A DNA stretch of 64,000 nt from DASUBV01 sp036501025 (GTDB lineage Bacteria; Actinomycetota; Actinomycetes; Streptosporangiales; Streptosporangiaceae): contig DASYBB010000027.1 in assembly GCA_036501025.1 (NCBI GenBank), forward strand, positions 1 to 64,000, written 5' to 3'. Below the pieces are notes generated by a model. It was given only the letters and a program-made list of their open reading frames with translations, was not told the DNA's origin and searched no databases. Both the position numbers and the translations under genes were made by a program. Shown in pieces: positions 8,998-16,634 of this stretch. Numbering within the stretch: position 1 is the stretch's first letter; every line of letters starts with the position of its first letter.

Positions 8998-10014
8998 GTG
9001 AGACCAGCGCTGAAGGCCGGACTGCTGCCGGTGTGGCGGGACCGGGAGACCGTGCAGATCGGGATCGACCCGCGCCGGGCCGTGGCCCTGACCGGGCTCG
9101 GCGGCGCGGCCGATGTGCTGCGGCTGCTCGACGGCAGCCGGGACCGGGAGCAGGTCCTCGCCGCCGCCCGCGAGCGGGGCATTCCCCGGCCGGTGACCGA
9201 GCGGATCCTCACGCTGCTGGCCGCGGGCGGCGTACTCGACGATGTCCCGGCGGCCGCGCTGCGGTCCCTGCCGCAGGAGCGGCGCCGCCGGCTGGCCGCC
9301 GAGCTCGCGGGCTGCTCGCTGGCGCGCGGGCACTCCGACGCGGGCGCCACCGCCCTGGCCCGCCGGGACGCCGCGCGGGTCGCGATCCACGGCACCGGCC
9401 GGGTCGCGGCCGCGATCGCGGACCTCCTGGTCACCTCCGGCGTCGGCCGGGTGACGGTCGGCGACCGCCGGCCCCGCCGCGGCCGCGGCCGCCAGCCGCC
9501 GGCCAGGGACATCCGGGGCCGCAGCGCCGACGCGCCGGTGCCGGACCTGGCCATCCTGGTCGGGTTCCCCGCCGTGGCCGCCGGCCCGGGCCGCGACCTG
9601 CCCGGCGCGCTCATGCGGTCCGGAGTGGCCCACCTGGCCGTCCGGGCCGAGGAGGCCATCGGCGTGGTCGGCCCGCTCGTCCGGCCGGGGCTGACCGCCT
9701 GCCTGCGGTGCCTGGACCTGACCCGGGCCGGGCTCGACCCGGCCTGGCCGCTGATCCTGGCCCAGCTGGCCGGGCGCGCGCCGGACCCGCCCGCCTGCGA
9801 CGCCGCGCTGGCCGCGGCCGTGGCGGCCCAGGCCGCCGCGCAGGCCCTGGCCTGCCTGGACCGCGGGTATGCCGCCCAGCCGGCCGAGAACGGGACCCTG
9901 GAGCTTGTCCCGCCCGGCTGGCAGTGGCGGCGCCGGACCTGGCCACGGCATCCCGCCTGCGGGTGTGTCCGTCGCGACGACGGCCGCGGTAGCCGACAAT
10001 GGAAGCATGAGTGA
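8998..10014 (+). CDS. ThiF/E1-like protein related to TOMM leader-binding cyclodehydratase partners (Rv3196 position)
   Basis: About 338 residues from a GTG at 8998. The N-terminal third resembles a RiPP-recognition/winged-helix region (DGSRDREQVLAAA, ERILTLLAAGGVLDD). The middle is a Rossmann-like E1 fold (ARVAIHGTGRVAAAIADLLVTSG). The C-terminal part has the cysteine pairs CLRC and CGC expected of a structural zinc site. An ATP-binding arginine finger or catalytic cysteine typical of true E1 enzymes is not obvious, so the protein may be a non-adenylating scaffold. No peptide precursor gene was found nearby. It overlaps the ABC1 kinase start by 8 bases. Confidence 0.6.
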   Translation: MRPALKAGLLPVWRDRETVQIGIDPRRAVALTGLGGAADVLRLLDGSRDREQVLAAARERGIPRPVTERILTLLAAGGVLDDVPAAALRSLPQERRRRLAAELAGCSLARGHSDAGATALARRDAARVAIHGTGRVAAAIADLLVTSGVGRVTVGDRRPRRGRGRQPPARDIRGRSADAPVPDLAILVGFPAVAAGPGRDLPGALMRSGVAHLAVRAEEAIGVVGPLVRPGLTACLRCLDLTRAGLDPAWPLILAQLAGRAPDPPACDAALAAAVAAQAAAQALACLDRGYAAQPAENGTLELVPPGWQWRRRTWPRHPACGCVRRDDGRGSRQWKHE

Positions 10015-11422
10015 TCTGCCCCGCCGCGCCGTCACGCGCACGGCCAAGCTGGCCTCCCTGCCGGTCGGCCTGGCGGGCCGCACCGCGCTGGGCCTCGGCA
10101 AGCGACTCGGCGGCCGGCCCGCCGAGATCGTCGCGCAGGAGATCCAGCAGCGCACCGCCGAGCAGATCTTCAGGGTCCTGGGCGAGCTGAAGGGCGGCGC
10201 GCTCAAGCTCGGCCAGGCCCTGTCCATCTTCGAGGCGGCGCTGCCGCCGGAGATCGCCGGCCCGTACCGCGCCACCCTGACCAAGCTGCAGGATTCCGCG
10301 CCGCCGCTGCCGATCGGCACCGTGCACAAGGTGCTGGCCGGCGACCTCGGGCCGGACTGGCGGGATGAGTTCGCCGAGTTCGACGACCAGCCGGCCGCCG
10401 CCGCCTCCATCGGGCAGGTCCACCGGGCCATCTGGAACGACGGCCGCAGCGTGGCCGTGAAGATCCAGTATCCCGGCGCCGGCAAGGCCCTCAGCAACGA
10501 CTTCACCCAGCTCAGCCGGGTCGCCCGGCTGTTCGGGGTGCTGATGCCCGGCCTGGACACCAAGCCGCTGCTGGACGAGCTGCGCGCCCGGATCGCCGAG
10601 GAGCTCGACTACCGGATGGAGGCCGTCTCCCAGCAGGCCTTCGCCGACGCCTACGCCGGCGACCCGGATATCTACGTGCCGCCGGTGGTCACGGCCACCG
10701 ACCACGTGCTGGTCACCGAATGGATGGACGGCACCCCGCTGTCCCGGGTCATCACCGGCGGCACCCAGGAGCAGCGCGACCGGGCGGGCATCCTGCTGGT
10801 CCGGTTCCTGTTCTCCGGGCCGGCCCGGGCCGGGCTGCTGCACGGCGACCCGCATCCGGGCAACTTCCGGCTGCTCGACGACGGCCGGCTCGGGGTCCTG
10901 GACTTCGGCGCGGTCGACCGGCTGCCGGGCGGCTTCCCGCCGTTCTTCGGCCGGCTGCTCTGGCTCATGCACAACGACGGGAGCATCGAGACGATCGAGC
11001 AGGAGCTGCGGGCGCACGGCTTCCTGCGCGAGGGCGTCAGCGTGGACCTGGAGCAGCTGCAGGCGTTCCTCGCGCCGCTGGCCGAGCCGTCCCGGGTGGA
11101 CACCTTCAAGTTCACCCGCGAGTGGCTGCGCGGGACCGCCACCCGGGTCACCGACCTGCGGCCGTCCAACGTCACCCGGCAGCTCAACCTGCCGCCGTCC
11201 TACGTGCTGATCCACCGGGTCTCGACGGCCGGCATCGGCGTGCTGTGCCAGCTGGAGTGCGAGGGCCCGTTCCGGGCCGAGGTGCTGGCCTGGATGCCCG
11301 GCTACGGCCCGGACCCCGAGCCAGGCGATGGCCGGGAGACCGGCGACGGCCGGGAGACAGGCGAAGGCCGGGAGGCCCCCGAGCCTCCCGGCCACCTGCT
11401 AGCGAGCTCCGGCGACGCCTAG
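10007..11422 (+). CDS. ABC1/AarF/UbiB family atypical kinase
   Basis: A 471-residue member of the ABC1 (UbiB/ADCK) atypical kinase family. It shows the KxGQ motif (GALKLGQA, about 62-69), the VAVKIQYP lysine, the catalytic HGDPHPGN and the metal-binding LDFGAV. Such proteins have ATPase activity and act in quinone or lipid metabolism; the substrate here is unknown. The C-terminal tail has a short duplicated GDGRETGDGRETGEGRE stretch. Translation is probably coupled to the upstream ThiF-like gene. Rv3197 holds the same position, next to whiB7, and has been tied to macrolide tolerance in mycobacteria, so the context fits antibiotic response. Confidence 0.88.
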   Translation: MSDLPRRAVTRTAKLASLPVGLAGRTALGLGKRLGGRPAEIVAQEIQQRTAEQIFRVLGELKGGALKLGQALSIFEAALPPEIAGPYRATLTKLQDSAPPLPIGTVHKVLAGDLGPDWRDEFAEFDDQPAAAASIGQVHRAIWNDGRSVAVKIQYPGAGKALSNDFTQLSRVARLFGVLMPGLDTKPLLDELRARIAEELDYRMEAVSQQAFADAYAGDPDIYVPPVVTATDHVLVTEWMDGTPLSRVITGGTQEQRDRAGILLVRFLFSGPARAGLLHGDPHPGNFRLLDDGRLGVLDFGAVDRLPGGFPPFFGRLLWLMHNDGSIETIEQELRAHGFLREGVSVDLEQLQAFLAPLAEPSRVDTFKFTREWLRGTATRVTDLRPSNVTRQLNLPPSYVLIHRVSTAGIGVLCQLECEGPFRAEVLAWMPGYGPDPEPGDGRETGDGRETGEGREAPEPPGHLLASSGDA

Positions 11423-11426
11423 GCCG

Positions 11427-11639
11427 CTACGCCGGCCTGTCGTCCGCGATCCGGGACAGCTCGGCGTGCCGCCGCGCCGCCTGGCTCCAGCTCCGGGAGA
11501 GCTGGCGCTCAGCGCGCTCGGCCCGCCGCGCTGCCCGGTTGATCCGCCTGAGCCACAGCGCGTGCCGCTGCTCGGCCGCCGCGACCAGCATGGATCTTTG
11601 TCGTTCGTCGTATACCTGCATGCCAGGATGGCCATACAT
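11427..11639 (-). CDS. Small basic hypothetical protein
   Basis: About 70 residues starting MYGHPGMQVYDERQRSMLVA and continuing as a basic helix rich in Arg and Ala (WLRRINRAARRAERAERQLS). The Ala/Arg heptad spacing suggests one amphipathic helix. Third-position composition is normal for the window, and the upstream part of the open frame (to 11879) is antisense to whiB7 and is excluded. It ends 5 bases from the convergent ABC1 stop and lies 58 bases downstream of whiB7, so it may be co-transcribed with that regulator. No family recognised. Confidence 0.55.
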   Translation of the reverse strand: MYGHPGMQVYDERQRSMLVAAAEQRHALWLRRINRAARRAERAERQLSRSWSQAARRHAELSRIADDRPA

Positions 11640-11697
11640 CGTTGGATACCACCGTTCTGGTTCGTTCCTGTTCCGACCCTGATCTGGCGAGCTGTGC

Positions 11698-12096
11698 CTA
11701 AGCGGCGACCGTGGTCTTCCGCGGGCGTCCCCGCGGCCGCTTGAACGGCACGATCTCGCCGCGCAGGAAGACCTCCCCGCCCCAGACGCCCCAGGGCTCG
11801 CGCCGCTCGATCGCCCCCGCCAGGCAGGTGAGCCGGGCGGGGCAGCCCAGGCACAGCGACTTGGCGAACTCCACGTCATCGGGCGACTCGGCGAAGAACA
11901 GCTCCGGGTCGTCCCGGCAGGGCAGTTCGAGGTCGTTCCGCACTTCCTCCATGGAGAACGGGTCGCCGGCGAGCGCCGGGCGGATCACGTCCTCGGGTAC
12001 CTGTGCCGGCGGTCCTGCCTCAGGCCTGACCTGGGCCAGCACGGTCTCTTCTAGCTCGGCTTTCTCCAGCACAGCTCCGGTGCCGGGCCACTGCAT
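11698..12096 (-). CDS. whiB7: WhiB7 redox/antibiotic-responsive transcription factor
   Basis: A 132-residue WhiB protein with four iron-sulfur cysteines (Cys60, 82, 85, 91), the EPWGVWGG turn (100-107) that contacts sigma factor, and a C-terminal AT-hook RGRPRK (122-127). The AT-hook identifies the WhiB7 subgroup, which activates intrinsic antibiotic-resistance genes by binding A/T tracts next to the -35 box. I chose the ATG at 12096 because AGAGGGG is 9 bases upstream; the ATG at 12105 would abut the ribosome site. The roughly 475-base leader carries an attenuator. It lies between the ABC1 kinase and uvrD2-like genes, as in mycobacteria. Confidence 0.95.
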   Translation of the reverse strand: MQWPGTGAVLEKAELEETVLAQVRPEAGPPAQVPEDVIRPALAGDPFSMEEVRNDLELPCRDDPELFFAESPDDVEFAKSLCLGCPARLTCLAGAIERREPWGVWGGEVFLRGEIVPFKRPRGRPRKTTVAA

Positions 12097-12172
12097 CGGG
12101 TGCATCCCCTCTCGTCTTACACGTCGAGCGTCTCTCACGCCTCTGACAAAACGGTGGCCTTGAAATAGCTAA

Positions 12173-12203
12173 GGCCGCGGACCCTGTAATCGGGTCCGCG
12201 GCC
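12173..12203 (-). terminator. Attenuator hairpin in the whiB7 leader
   Basis: GGCCGCGGACCC and GGGTCCGCGGCC form a perfect 12-bp stem with a 7-base loop. On the minus strand it is followed by TTAGCTATTTC, a weak T-rich run. It stands between the upstream ORF stop (12227) and the whiB7 start (12096). In mycobacteria and Streptomyces whiB7 is controlled by premature termination at such a leader hairpin; that role here is inferred from position and structure. Confidence 0.8.
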
Positions 12204-12216
12204 TGAGGGGATCTGG

Positions 12217-12235
12217 CCGGTCTTGGTTAGACCGG
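12217..12235 (-). promoter_or_regulatory. Hairpin over the leader ORF stop codon
   Basis: CCGGTCT, a 5-base loop and AGACCGG form a 7-bp stem. The TAA stop of the leader ORF (12227-12229) lies in its loop and arm, so a ribosome at the stop would melt this hairpin. That would link translation of the leader ORF to folding of the terminator stem 13 bases downstream. Confidence 0.55.
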
Positions 12236-12526
12236 TTCCGGTTCCCTTGCCGGATGCGGACCCGATGCACCCTCGCCGACAGCGAGACTGCGGGTCATGT
12301 AGTTGGTCGCCTGGCCGATAAGCTGCAGGCCGGCACTGCCCGTGCGGACATGTGCGCAGGCCTGCCCCATAGCGGCGGCGGACGGCAGATCGGTGGACGG
12401 TCGCGCACTGCGGGCGCGCAGAATGGCCGACGCACCGGCCTGGGCGGGCACAGTCAGGAAGGCACGCATGCCGAACCGCGGAAGCGGCGTTATGACGGTC
12501 TCGGTCTCCGAGAGTTTGATCAGCAC
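12227..12526 (-). CDS. Upstream ORF in the whiB7 leader
   Basis: A 99-codon frame starting at GTG 12526 behind a near-perfect ribosome site (GGAAGGAGG, 8 bases upstream), the best in the window. The peptide begins VLIKLSETETVITPLPRFGM. It matches no family I know and ends just before the attenuator hairpin. By analogy with other whiB7 leaders it is probably translated as a sensor of ribosome inhibition rather than for its product. The length is greater than I would expect of a minimal sensor ORF, so the peptide could also have a role of its own. Shorter internal starts are possible. Confidence 0.55.
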   Translation of the reverse strand: MLIKLSETETVITPLPRFGMRAFLTVPAQAGASAILRARSARPSTDLPSAAAMGQACAHVRTGSAGLQLIGQATNYMTRSLAVGEGASGPHPAREPEPV

Positions 12527-12578
12527 GACGGGCACCTCCTTCCGGTGTTAGCTCAGGCCCCGATCGGACATGGAAGAA

Positions 12579-12615
12579 ACCTTATCGCAACGCGATACGG
12601 GGGCAACTCTTTTTT
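12579..12615 (-). promoter_or_regulatory. whiB7 promoter with WhiB7-type A-tract
   Basis: On the minus strand a run of six A (12610-12615) precedes TTGCCC (-35, 12601-12606), a 16-bp spacer and TAAGGT (-10, 12579-12584). An A/T tract just upstream of the -35 box is the signature of WhiB7-activated promoters, so positive autoregulation is likely. Transcription would begin near 12572, leaving a leader of about 475 bases. Confidence 0.65.
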
Positions 12616-12658
12616 GACCTGCGGTTTTCCGGCAGCTGCGCGCCCCGCTGGGCCCCCG

Positions 12659-13534
12659 CTAACCGGCGGCCCGCGGCCGGGTCCGCCGGATCAGTCCCTC
12701 CTGCACCACCGACACCACGAGCGTGCCGTCCTCGGTGTACAGCTCGCCGCGCGCCAGGCCCAGCGCGCCGCTGGCGCTCGGCGAGTCCTGGGCGTAGAGC
12801 AGCCACCGGTCGGCCCGGAACGGTCGGTGGAACCACATGGCGTGATCCAGGCTGGCCCCGCTGGTGCTGCCGTCCATGAACGTCTGCCCGGTGGCCAGCA
12901 GCACCGAGTCCAGCAGCGTCATGTCGGAGGCGTAGGTCATCAGGCACACGTGCAGCAGCGGGTCGTCGGGCAGCTGGCCGTCCGCCCGCAGCCAGACCCG
13001 GCTCCGGCTGGTGCGCAGCGCCGGGTCGGCGGCGGCCTCGATGGTCAGCGGGCCCACGTGCCGGACGTCGATCGGGCTGTCGCGGAAGAACTCGGCCGCC
13101 TCCGGCCCGAATACCCGCTGGTAGCGCTCCGAGGCCGGCTCCAGGCCTTCGGGCCGCGGCACGTCCGGCATCGGCTCGGCGTGCTCGACGCCGGGCTCGC
13201 GCCGGTGGAACGACGCGGACAGGGTGAAGATGGTCTTTCCGTGCTGGACCACCGATACCCGGCGGGTCGTGAACGACCGGCCGTCCCGGACCCGCTCGAC
13301 CAGGTAGACCAGCGGCTCGGCCGGGTCGCCGGGCCGGATGAAGTAGGCGTGCAGGGAGTGCACCGGCCGGTCGGCCGGGACCGTGCGCCCCGCCGCGACC
13401 AGCGCCTGCCCGGCCACCTGGCCGCCGAAGACGCGCAGCCGCCGCTCGGTCGCCGGGCTCCGCCCGCGGAAGATGTCCAGCTCGATCTGCTCGAGGTCGA
13501 GCAGCGCGATCAGGTCGTCGAGGGCCTTGCTCAT
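12659..13534 (-). CDS. tesB: Acyl-CoA thioesterase II
   Basis: A 291-residue double hot-dog thioesterase that hydrolyses acyl-CoA to free acid and CoA in the cytoplasm. Landmarks are VFGGQVAGQALVAAGRTV (about 35-52), HSLHAYFIRPGDP (64-76), the C-terminal SLDHAMWFHRPFRAD with the active-site Asp, and LGLARGELYTEDGTLVVSVVQEG. The length fits full-size TesB. The ATG at 13534 is the only good start. It lies downstream of the helicase on the same strand, 300 bases away. The region between holds a tandem repeat and no gene. Confidence 0.93.
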   Translation of the reverse strand: MSKALDDLIALLDLEQIELDIFRGRSPATERRLRVFGGQVAGQALVAAGRTVPADRPVHSLHAYFIRPGDPAEPLVYLVERVRDGRSFTTRRVSVVQHGKTIFTLSASFHRREPGVEHAEPMPDVPRPEGLEPASERYQRVFGPEAAEFFRDSPIDVRHVGPLTIEAAADPALRTSRSRVWLRADGQLPDDPLLHVCLMTYASDMTLLDSVLLATGQTFMDGSTSGASLDHAMWFHRPFRADRWLLYAQDSPSASGALGLARGELYTEDGTLVVSVVQEGLIRRTRPRAAG

Positions 13535-13722
13535 GCTGCTGGCTCACCGCCTGTCATTGCCGGGCCGGGGTCGGGCTCCGCGGTCGCCGGGCCGCTGACC
13601 GCCTGCCGGGCCCGGGGTCACCGGCGGGCCGGGGGCGCCGGCGGCCACGGCGGAACGGTACCGGAAACCGAGCCCCGCTCGGGACCAGGACCGCGGCTCC
13701 GGCGCGGGCCTGCGGCACGCGC

Positions 13723-13817
13723 GGCCGCTGCTGCTCGGACGGCCTGCTGCCGCTCGGACGGCCTGCTGCCGCTCGGACGGCCTGCTGCCGCTCGCGCGGC
13801 CTGCTTGCGCTCGGGCG
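13723..13817. repeat. 19-bp tandem repeat, five units
   Basis: Unit GCCTGCTGCCGCTCGGACG recurs at 13742, 13761, 13780 and 13799, with a degenerate copy at 13723 and a partial one after 13817. The first two full units are identical; later units differ at 2-3 positions. It fills the gap between the uvrD2-like stop (13835) and tesB. Read through the helicase stop in the same frame, the array stays open and encodes Arg/Gln/Ala-rich low complexity. I see nothing else between 13535 and 13834. Confidence 0.85.
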
Positions 13818-13834
13818 GCCTGTTGCTCGCGGGC

Positions 13835-15577
13835 CTACTTCTCGCGCGGCGCGCGCGACTGGAGGCCGGCCAGGAACCGCGACGGCTTGCGCCGCCGGGG
13901 CGAGCCGGGCGACCGGGCCAGGGCCCAGGACAGGAACAGCTGCTCCCGCGCCCGGGTGAGGCCGACGTAGAACAGGCGCCGCTCCTCGGCCACGGCCTCG
14001 TCGGACTGGGCGTGGATGATGGGCAGTGTCCCGTCCGTCAGCCCCGGCAGGAACACCGCCGTCCACTCCAGCCCCTTGGCCGCGTGCAGCGACCCGATCG
14101 TGACCCCCTGCGCCGCCGGGGCCTGGCCCGAGGCGCTGCGCTCGGCCAGTTCCTGGGCCAGGCCGGCCAGCGTGGCGGCCGGGCCGGCGGCGAAGAAGTC
14201 ATCGGCGATCTGGGCCAGCGCGGCCAGCGACTCCCAGCGCTCCCGGGCCACGCCCCGGCTGGCCGGGGGCTGCGCGGTGAGGCCCAGCCCGGCCAGGACC
14301 GGCCGGACCTGCCCGGCGGGGTCGTCGCCCGCCGCCGCCGACCGGGCGGCGCCCCGGAGCAGGGTGACCGCCTGGCGCACCTCGGGCCGCTCGAAGAACC
14401 GCTCGGCCCCGCGGAGCTGGAACGGCACCCCGGCGCTGGCCAGGGCCTGCTCGAAGCCCTCGGTCTGGGCGTTGATCCGGACCAGCACCGCGATCTCGCC
14501 CGGCGGCGTCCCGGCCCGGATCAGGGCCGCGGCCTGGCGGGCCACGGCCGCGTGCTCGGCCGGCTCGTCGGCGTACTCGGTGAACCGCGGGGCGGGGCCG
14601 GCCGGCTGCTGCGCCGTCAGCGGCGCCCCGCCCAGGGAGCCCGCGGCCGAGACCCGGTTGGCCAGGGCGACGACCTGCGGGGTGGACCGGTAGTTGCGGA
14701 CCAGGCGGATGACCCGCGCACCGGGGAACTCGGCCTCGAAGCCGGTCAGGTACGCCGGGGTGGCGCCGGTGAACGAGTAGATGGTCTGCCGCGGGTCGCC
14801 GACCACGCACAGGTCGTCGCGGTCGCCGAGCCACGCCTCCAGCAGCAGCTTCTGCAGCGGGTTGACGTCCTGGTACTCGTCCACCACGAACGTCTGGTAG
14901 CGGTCCCGCATGGCCGCGGCCGCCGCCGGGTCGTCGGCCAGGATCGCGGCCGTGAGCTCGAGCACCGACTCGAAGTCGATGACATGCCGGTCCCGGCGCA
15001 GGTCCTCGTAGGCGGCGTAGAGCCGGGCCATCTTCTCGGCCGAGAACGGGCCGGCCCGGCCCGCCTTGGCGCTGGCCGCCGCATAGTCCTCCGGCCGCAC
15101 CTGGGTGACCTTGGACCACTCGACCTCGGCCGCGGCGTCGCGCAGTTCCGGCAGGCCGGCCGACAGCCGCAGCCGCTTCGCCGCCTCGGCGATGAGCCCG
15201 ATCTTCGAATCGATGACCTGCGGGACGGGGCCGCCGACCGCCCCCGGCCAGAAGTGCGTGAGCTGGCGGAGCGCGGCCGAGTGGAACGTTCGCGCCTGGA
15301 CCCGCTCCAGCCCCGCGCCCGGCACCGCGGTGCCCAGCTGCCGCAGCCGGGCCCGCAGCTCGGCCGCGGCCCGGGTGGTGAAGGTCACAGCCAGGACCCG
15401 GGCCGGGTCCGCGGCCCCGGTGGCCGCGCTGTAGGCGATCCGGTGCGCCACCGCGCGCGTCTTGCCGGTCCCGGCCCCCGCCAGCACGCACACCGGACCC
15501 CGGCTGACCAGGGCGACTTCCCGCTGCTCAGGGTCGAGCGAGCCAAGTACGGCATCCGGCCCGTCCAGGGCATCCAC
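13835..15577 (-). CDS. uvrD2: UvrD/PcrA-family superfamily 1 DNA helicase (UvrD2-like, short form)
   Basis: A 580-residue 3'-5' DNA helicase. Motif Ia/Walker A is GAGTGKT (34-40). Later motifs are AVTFTTRAAAELRAR, VDEYQDVN (motif II), VGDPRQTIYSFTGA (III), VRNYRST (IV), IGSLHAAKGLEW (V) and GLTRAREQL (VI). The position between whiB7 and mycoredoxin matches Rv3198c (UvrD2). Mycobacterial UvrD2 is about 700 residues, with a tetracysteine motif and C-terminal HRDC domain. Both are missing here: the protein stops soon after motif VI with a basic tail, beside a tandem repeat. The helicase core itself looks intact. Confidence 0.9.
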   Translation of the reverse strand: MDALDGPDAVLGSLDPEQREVALVSRGPVCVLAGAGTGKTRAVAHRIAYSAATGAADPARVLAVTFTTRAAAELRARLRQLGTAVPGAGLERVQARTFHSAALRQLTHFWPGAVGGPVPQVIDSKIGLIAEAAKRLRLSAGLPELRDAAAEVEWSKVTQVRPEDYAAASAKAGRAGPFSAEKMARLYAAYEDLRRDRHVIDFESVLELTAAILADDPAAAAAMRDRYQTFVVDEYQDVNPLQKLLLEAWLGDRDDLCVVGDPRQTIYSFTGATPAYLTGFEAEFPGARVIRLVRNYRSTPQVVALANRVSAAGSLGGAPLTAQQPAGPAPRFTEYADEPAEHAAVARQAAALIRAGTPPGEIAVLVRINAQTEGFEQALASAGVPFQLRGAERFFERPEVRQAVTLLRGAARSAAAGDDPAGQVRPVLAGLGLTAQPPASRGVARERWESLAALAQIADDFFAAGPAATLAGLAQELAERSASGQAPAAQGVTIGSLHAAKGLEWTAVFLPGLTDGTLPIIHAQSDEAVAEERRLFYVGLTRAREQLFLSWALARSPGSPRRRKPSRFLAGLQSRAPREK

Positions 15578-15779
15578 TGGCCACCTCCCGCATTCCCGGC
15601 GCCATCCTCGCGCATGCCACCGACGACGGCGCGCCCCGCGGAGTTTTCCGTGCCGATCGTGTCCCCCGGCATATAGTCGGCCTCGGCGCCCGGGAGGGAA
15701 GCTAGAGGCGCCCAGAAGCGTTACAACATGAGCGATTCGTACGGGCAGTTAGGTATGTCACTGCGGAGGGGGAAACCCG

Positions 15780-16037
15780 ATGGCACAGCCGCTCACCATG
15801 TACACCACCACGTGGTGCGCTTTCTGCAAGCGGCTCAAGAGCCAGCTGGCACGCGACGGCATCGAGATGACTGAGGTCAACATCGAGGAGGACCCCGCTG
15901 CGGCCGACTACGTCATGTCCGTCAACGGCGGTAACCAGACCGTGCCCACCGTCGTGTTCCCCGACGGAAGCGCCATGACCAACCCGTCCGCGGCTCAGGT
16001 CAAGCAGCGGCTGCAAGAGCTCGCGGGTGTCAAGTGA
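15780..16037 (+). CDS. mrx1: Mycoredoxin (glutaredoxin-like)
   Basis: An 85-residue thioredoxin-fold protein that reduces mycothiol mixed disulfides. The active site is WCAFC with Cys13 and Cys16. The cis-proline motif is QTVPTVVF (about 53-60), preceded by the GGN turn typical of Mrx1 (Rv3198A). A strong GGAGGGG ribosome site is 7 bases before the ATG. The ANTAR gene starts inside the stop codon (GTGA overlap), so the two are co-translated. Divergent from the helicase. Its presence implies a mycothiol-using actinomycete. Confidence 0.93.
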   Translation: MAQPLTMYTTTWCAFCKRLKSQLARDGIEMTEVNIEEDPAAADYVMSVNGGNQTVPTVVFPDGSAMTNPSAAQVKQRLQELAGVK

Positions 16038-16552
16038 CGACCGGCGACGGTCATCCGCGCCCGGAGGCGGCCGCCGGCGGTGAGCCGGCGCCCGGCCAGG
16101 ACGACGCGGAGGCCGTGGTCCGGCGGACCAGGGACGGCTGGCGGGTCGGCGGTGACGAGGTGTCCGACCTGACCTCGGCCATGATCCTGGCTGATCTCCT
16201 CGCCGCCGAGCAGGGCGGCAGCGATGGCCAGGCCCCGGCGCCCAAGCCGGTCGAGTCGCTGGCCGGCGAGGCGGGCAAGCTGCGCGCCACCGTGAGCCAG
16301 CTGGAGCATGCCCTGCTGGCCCGGGTCCGCGTGGAACAGGCCATCGGCGTGCTGGCCGAGCGGCACCGGATCAAGCCCCGCCAGGCCTTCGAGCAGCTTC
16401 GGACCGCGGCCCGGAACCGGGGCCGGAAGGTCATCGACATCGCCAGCGACGTCGTGGCCAGCGCGTCCAACCCGCTGCTGCAGCTCCCCGAGGAGCTGTC
16501 CCGGCCGCGCGGCGGATCCCGCCGGGTCGCCCACCAGCCCAACAGCGCCTGA
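16034..16552 (+). CDS. ANTAR domain protein (RNA-binding antiterminator type)
   Basis: A 172-residue protein whose C-terminal half (about 88-150) is an ANTAR domain: LEHALLARVRVEQAIGVLAE, AFEQLRTAARNRGRKVIDIA. ANTAR domains bind paired hairpins in RNA and prevent termination. The N-terminal half is low complexity at first, then a short segment (WRVGGDEVSDLTSAMILADL) that is not a receiver, GAF or PAS domain I recognise. The sensing input is therefore unclear. The GTG start overlaps the mycoredoxin stop by 4 bases, which suggests a redox-linked role, but that is inference. Confidence 0.85.
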   Translation: MTTGDGHPRPEAAAGGEPAPGQDDAEAVVRRTRDGWRVGGDEVSDLTSAMILADLLAAEQGGSDGQAPAPKPVESLAGEAGKLRATVSQLEHALLARVRVEQAIGVLAERHRIKPRQAFEQLRTAARNRGRKVIDIASDVVASASNPLLQLPEELSRPRGGSRRVAHQPNSA

Positions 16553-16634
16553 GCATCCGTCACACTGTGTAGCAGGTAGCTGCATAGGGTAACAACGCCG
16601 TCGAGGGTCAGGGACGACCCAGGACGGCGGGAGC

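Noticed and set aside
7321..10563. Upstream two thirds of a 1440-codon minus-strand frame joined to the SDR gene
   Set aside because: This part is antisense to the DUF2342, ThiF-like and ABC1 genes and has no homology; the SDR protein begins at 7320 or 7368.
13723..13817. 19-bp repeats as a CRISPR array or replication-origin iterons
   Set aside because: No spacers between units, no cas genes, and no dnaA, rep or AT-rich unwinding region nearby.
12254..15676. 1140-codon plus-strand frame across tesB and the helicase
   Set aside because: Antisense to the whiB7 leader, tesB and uvrD2, all well supported on the minus strand; no recognisable protein features.
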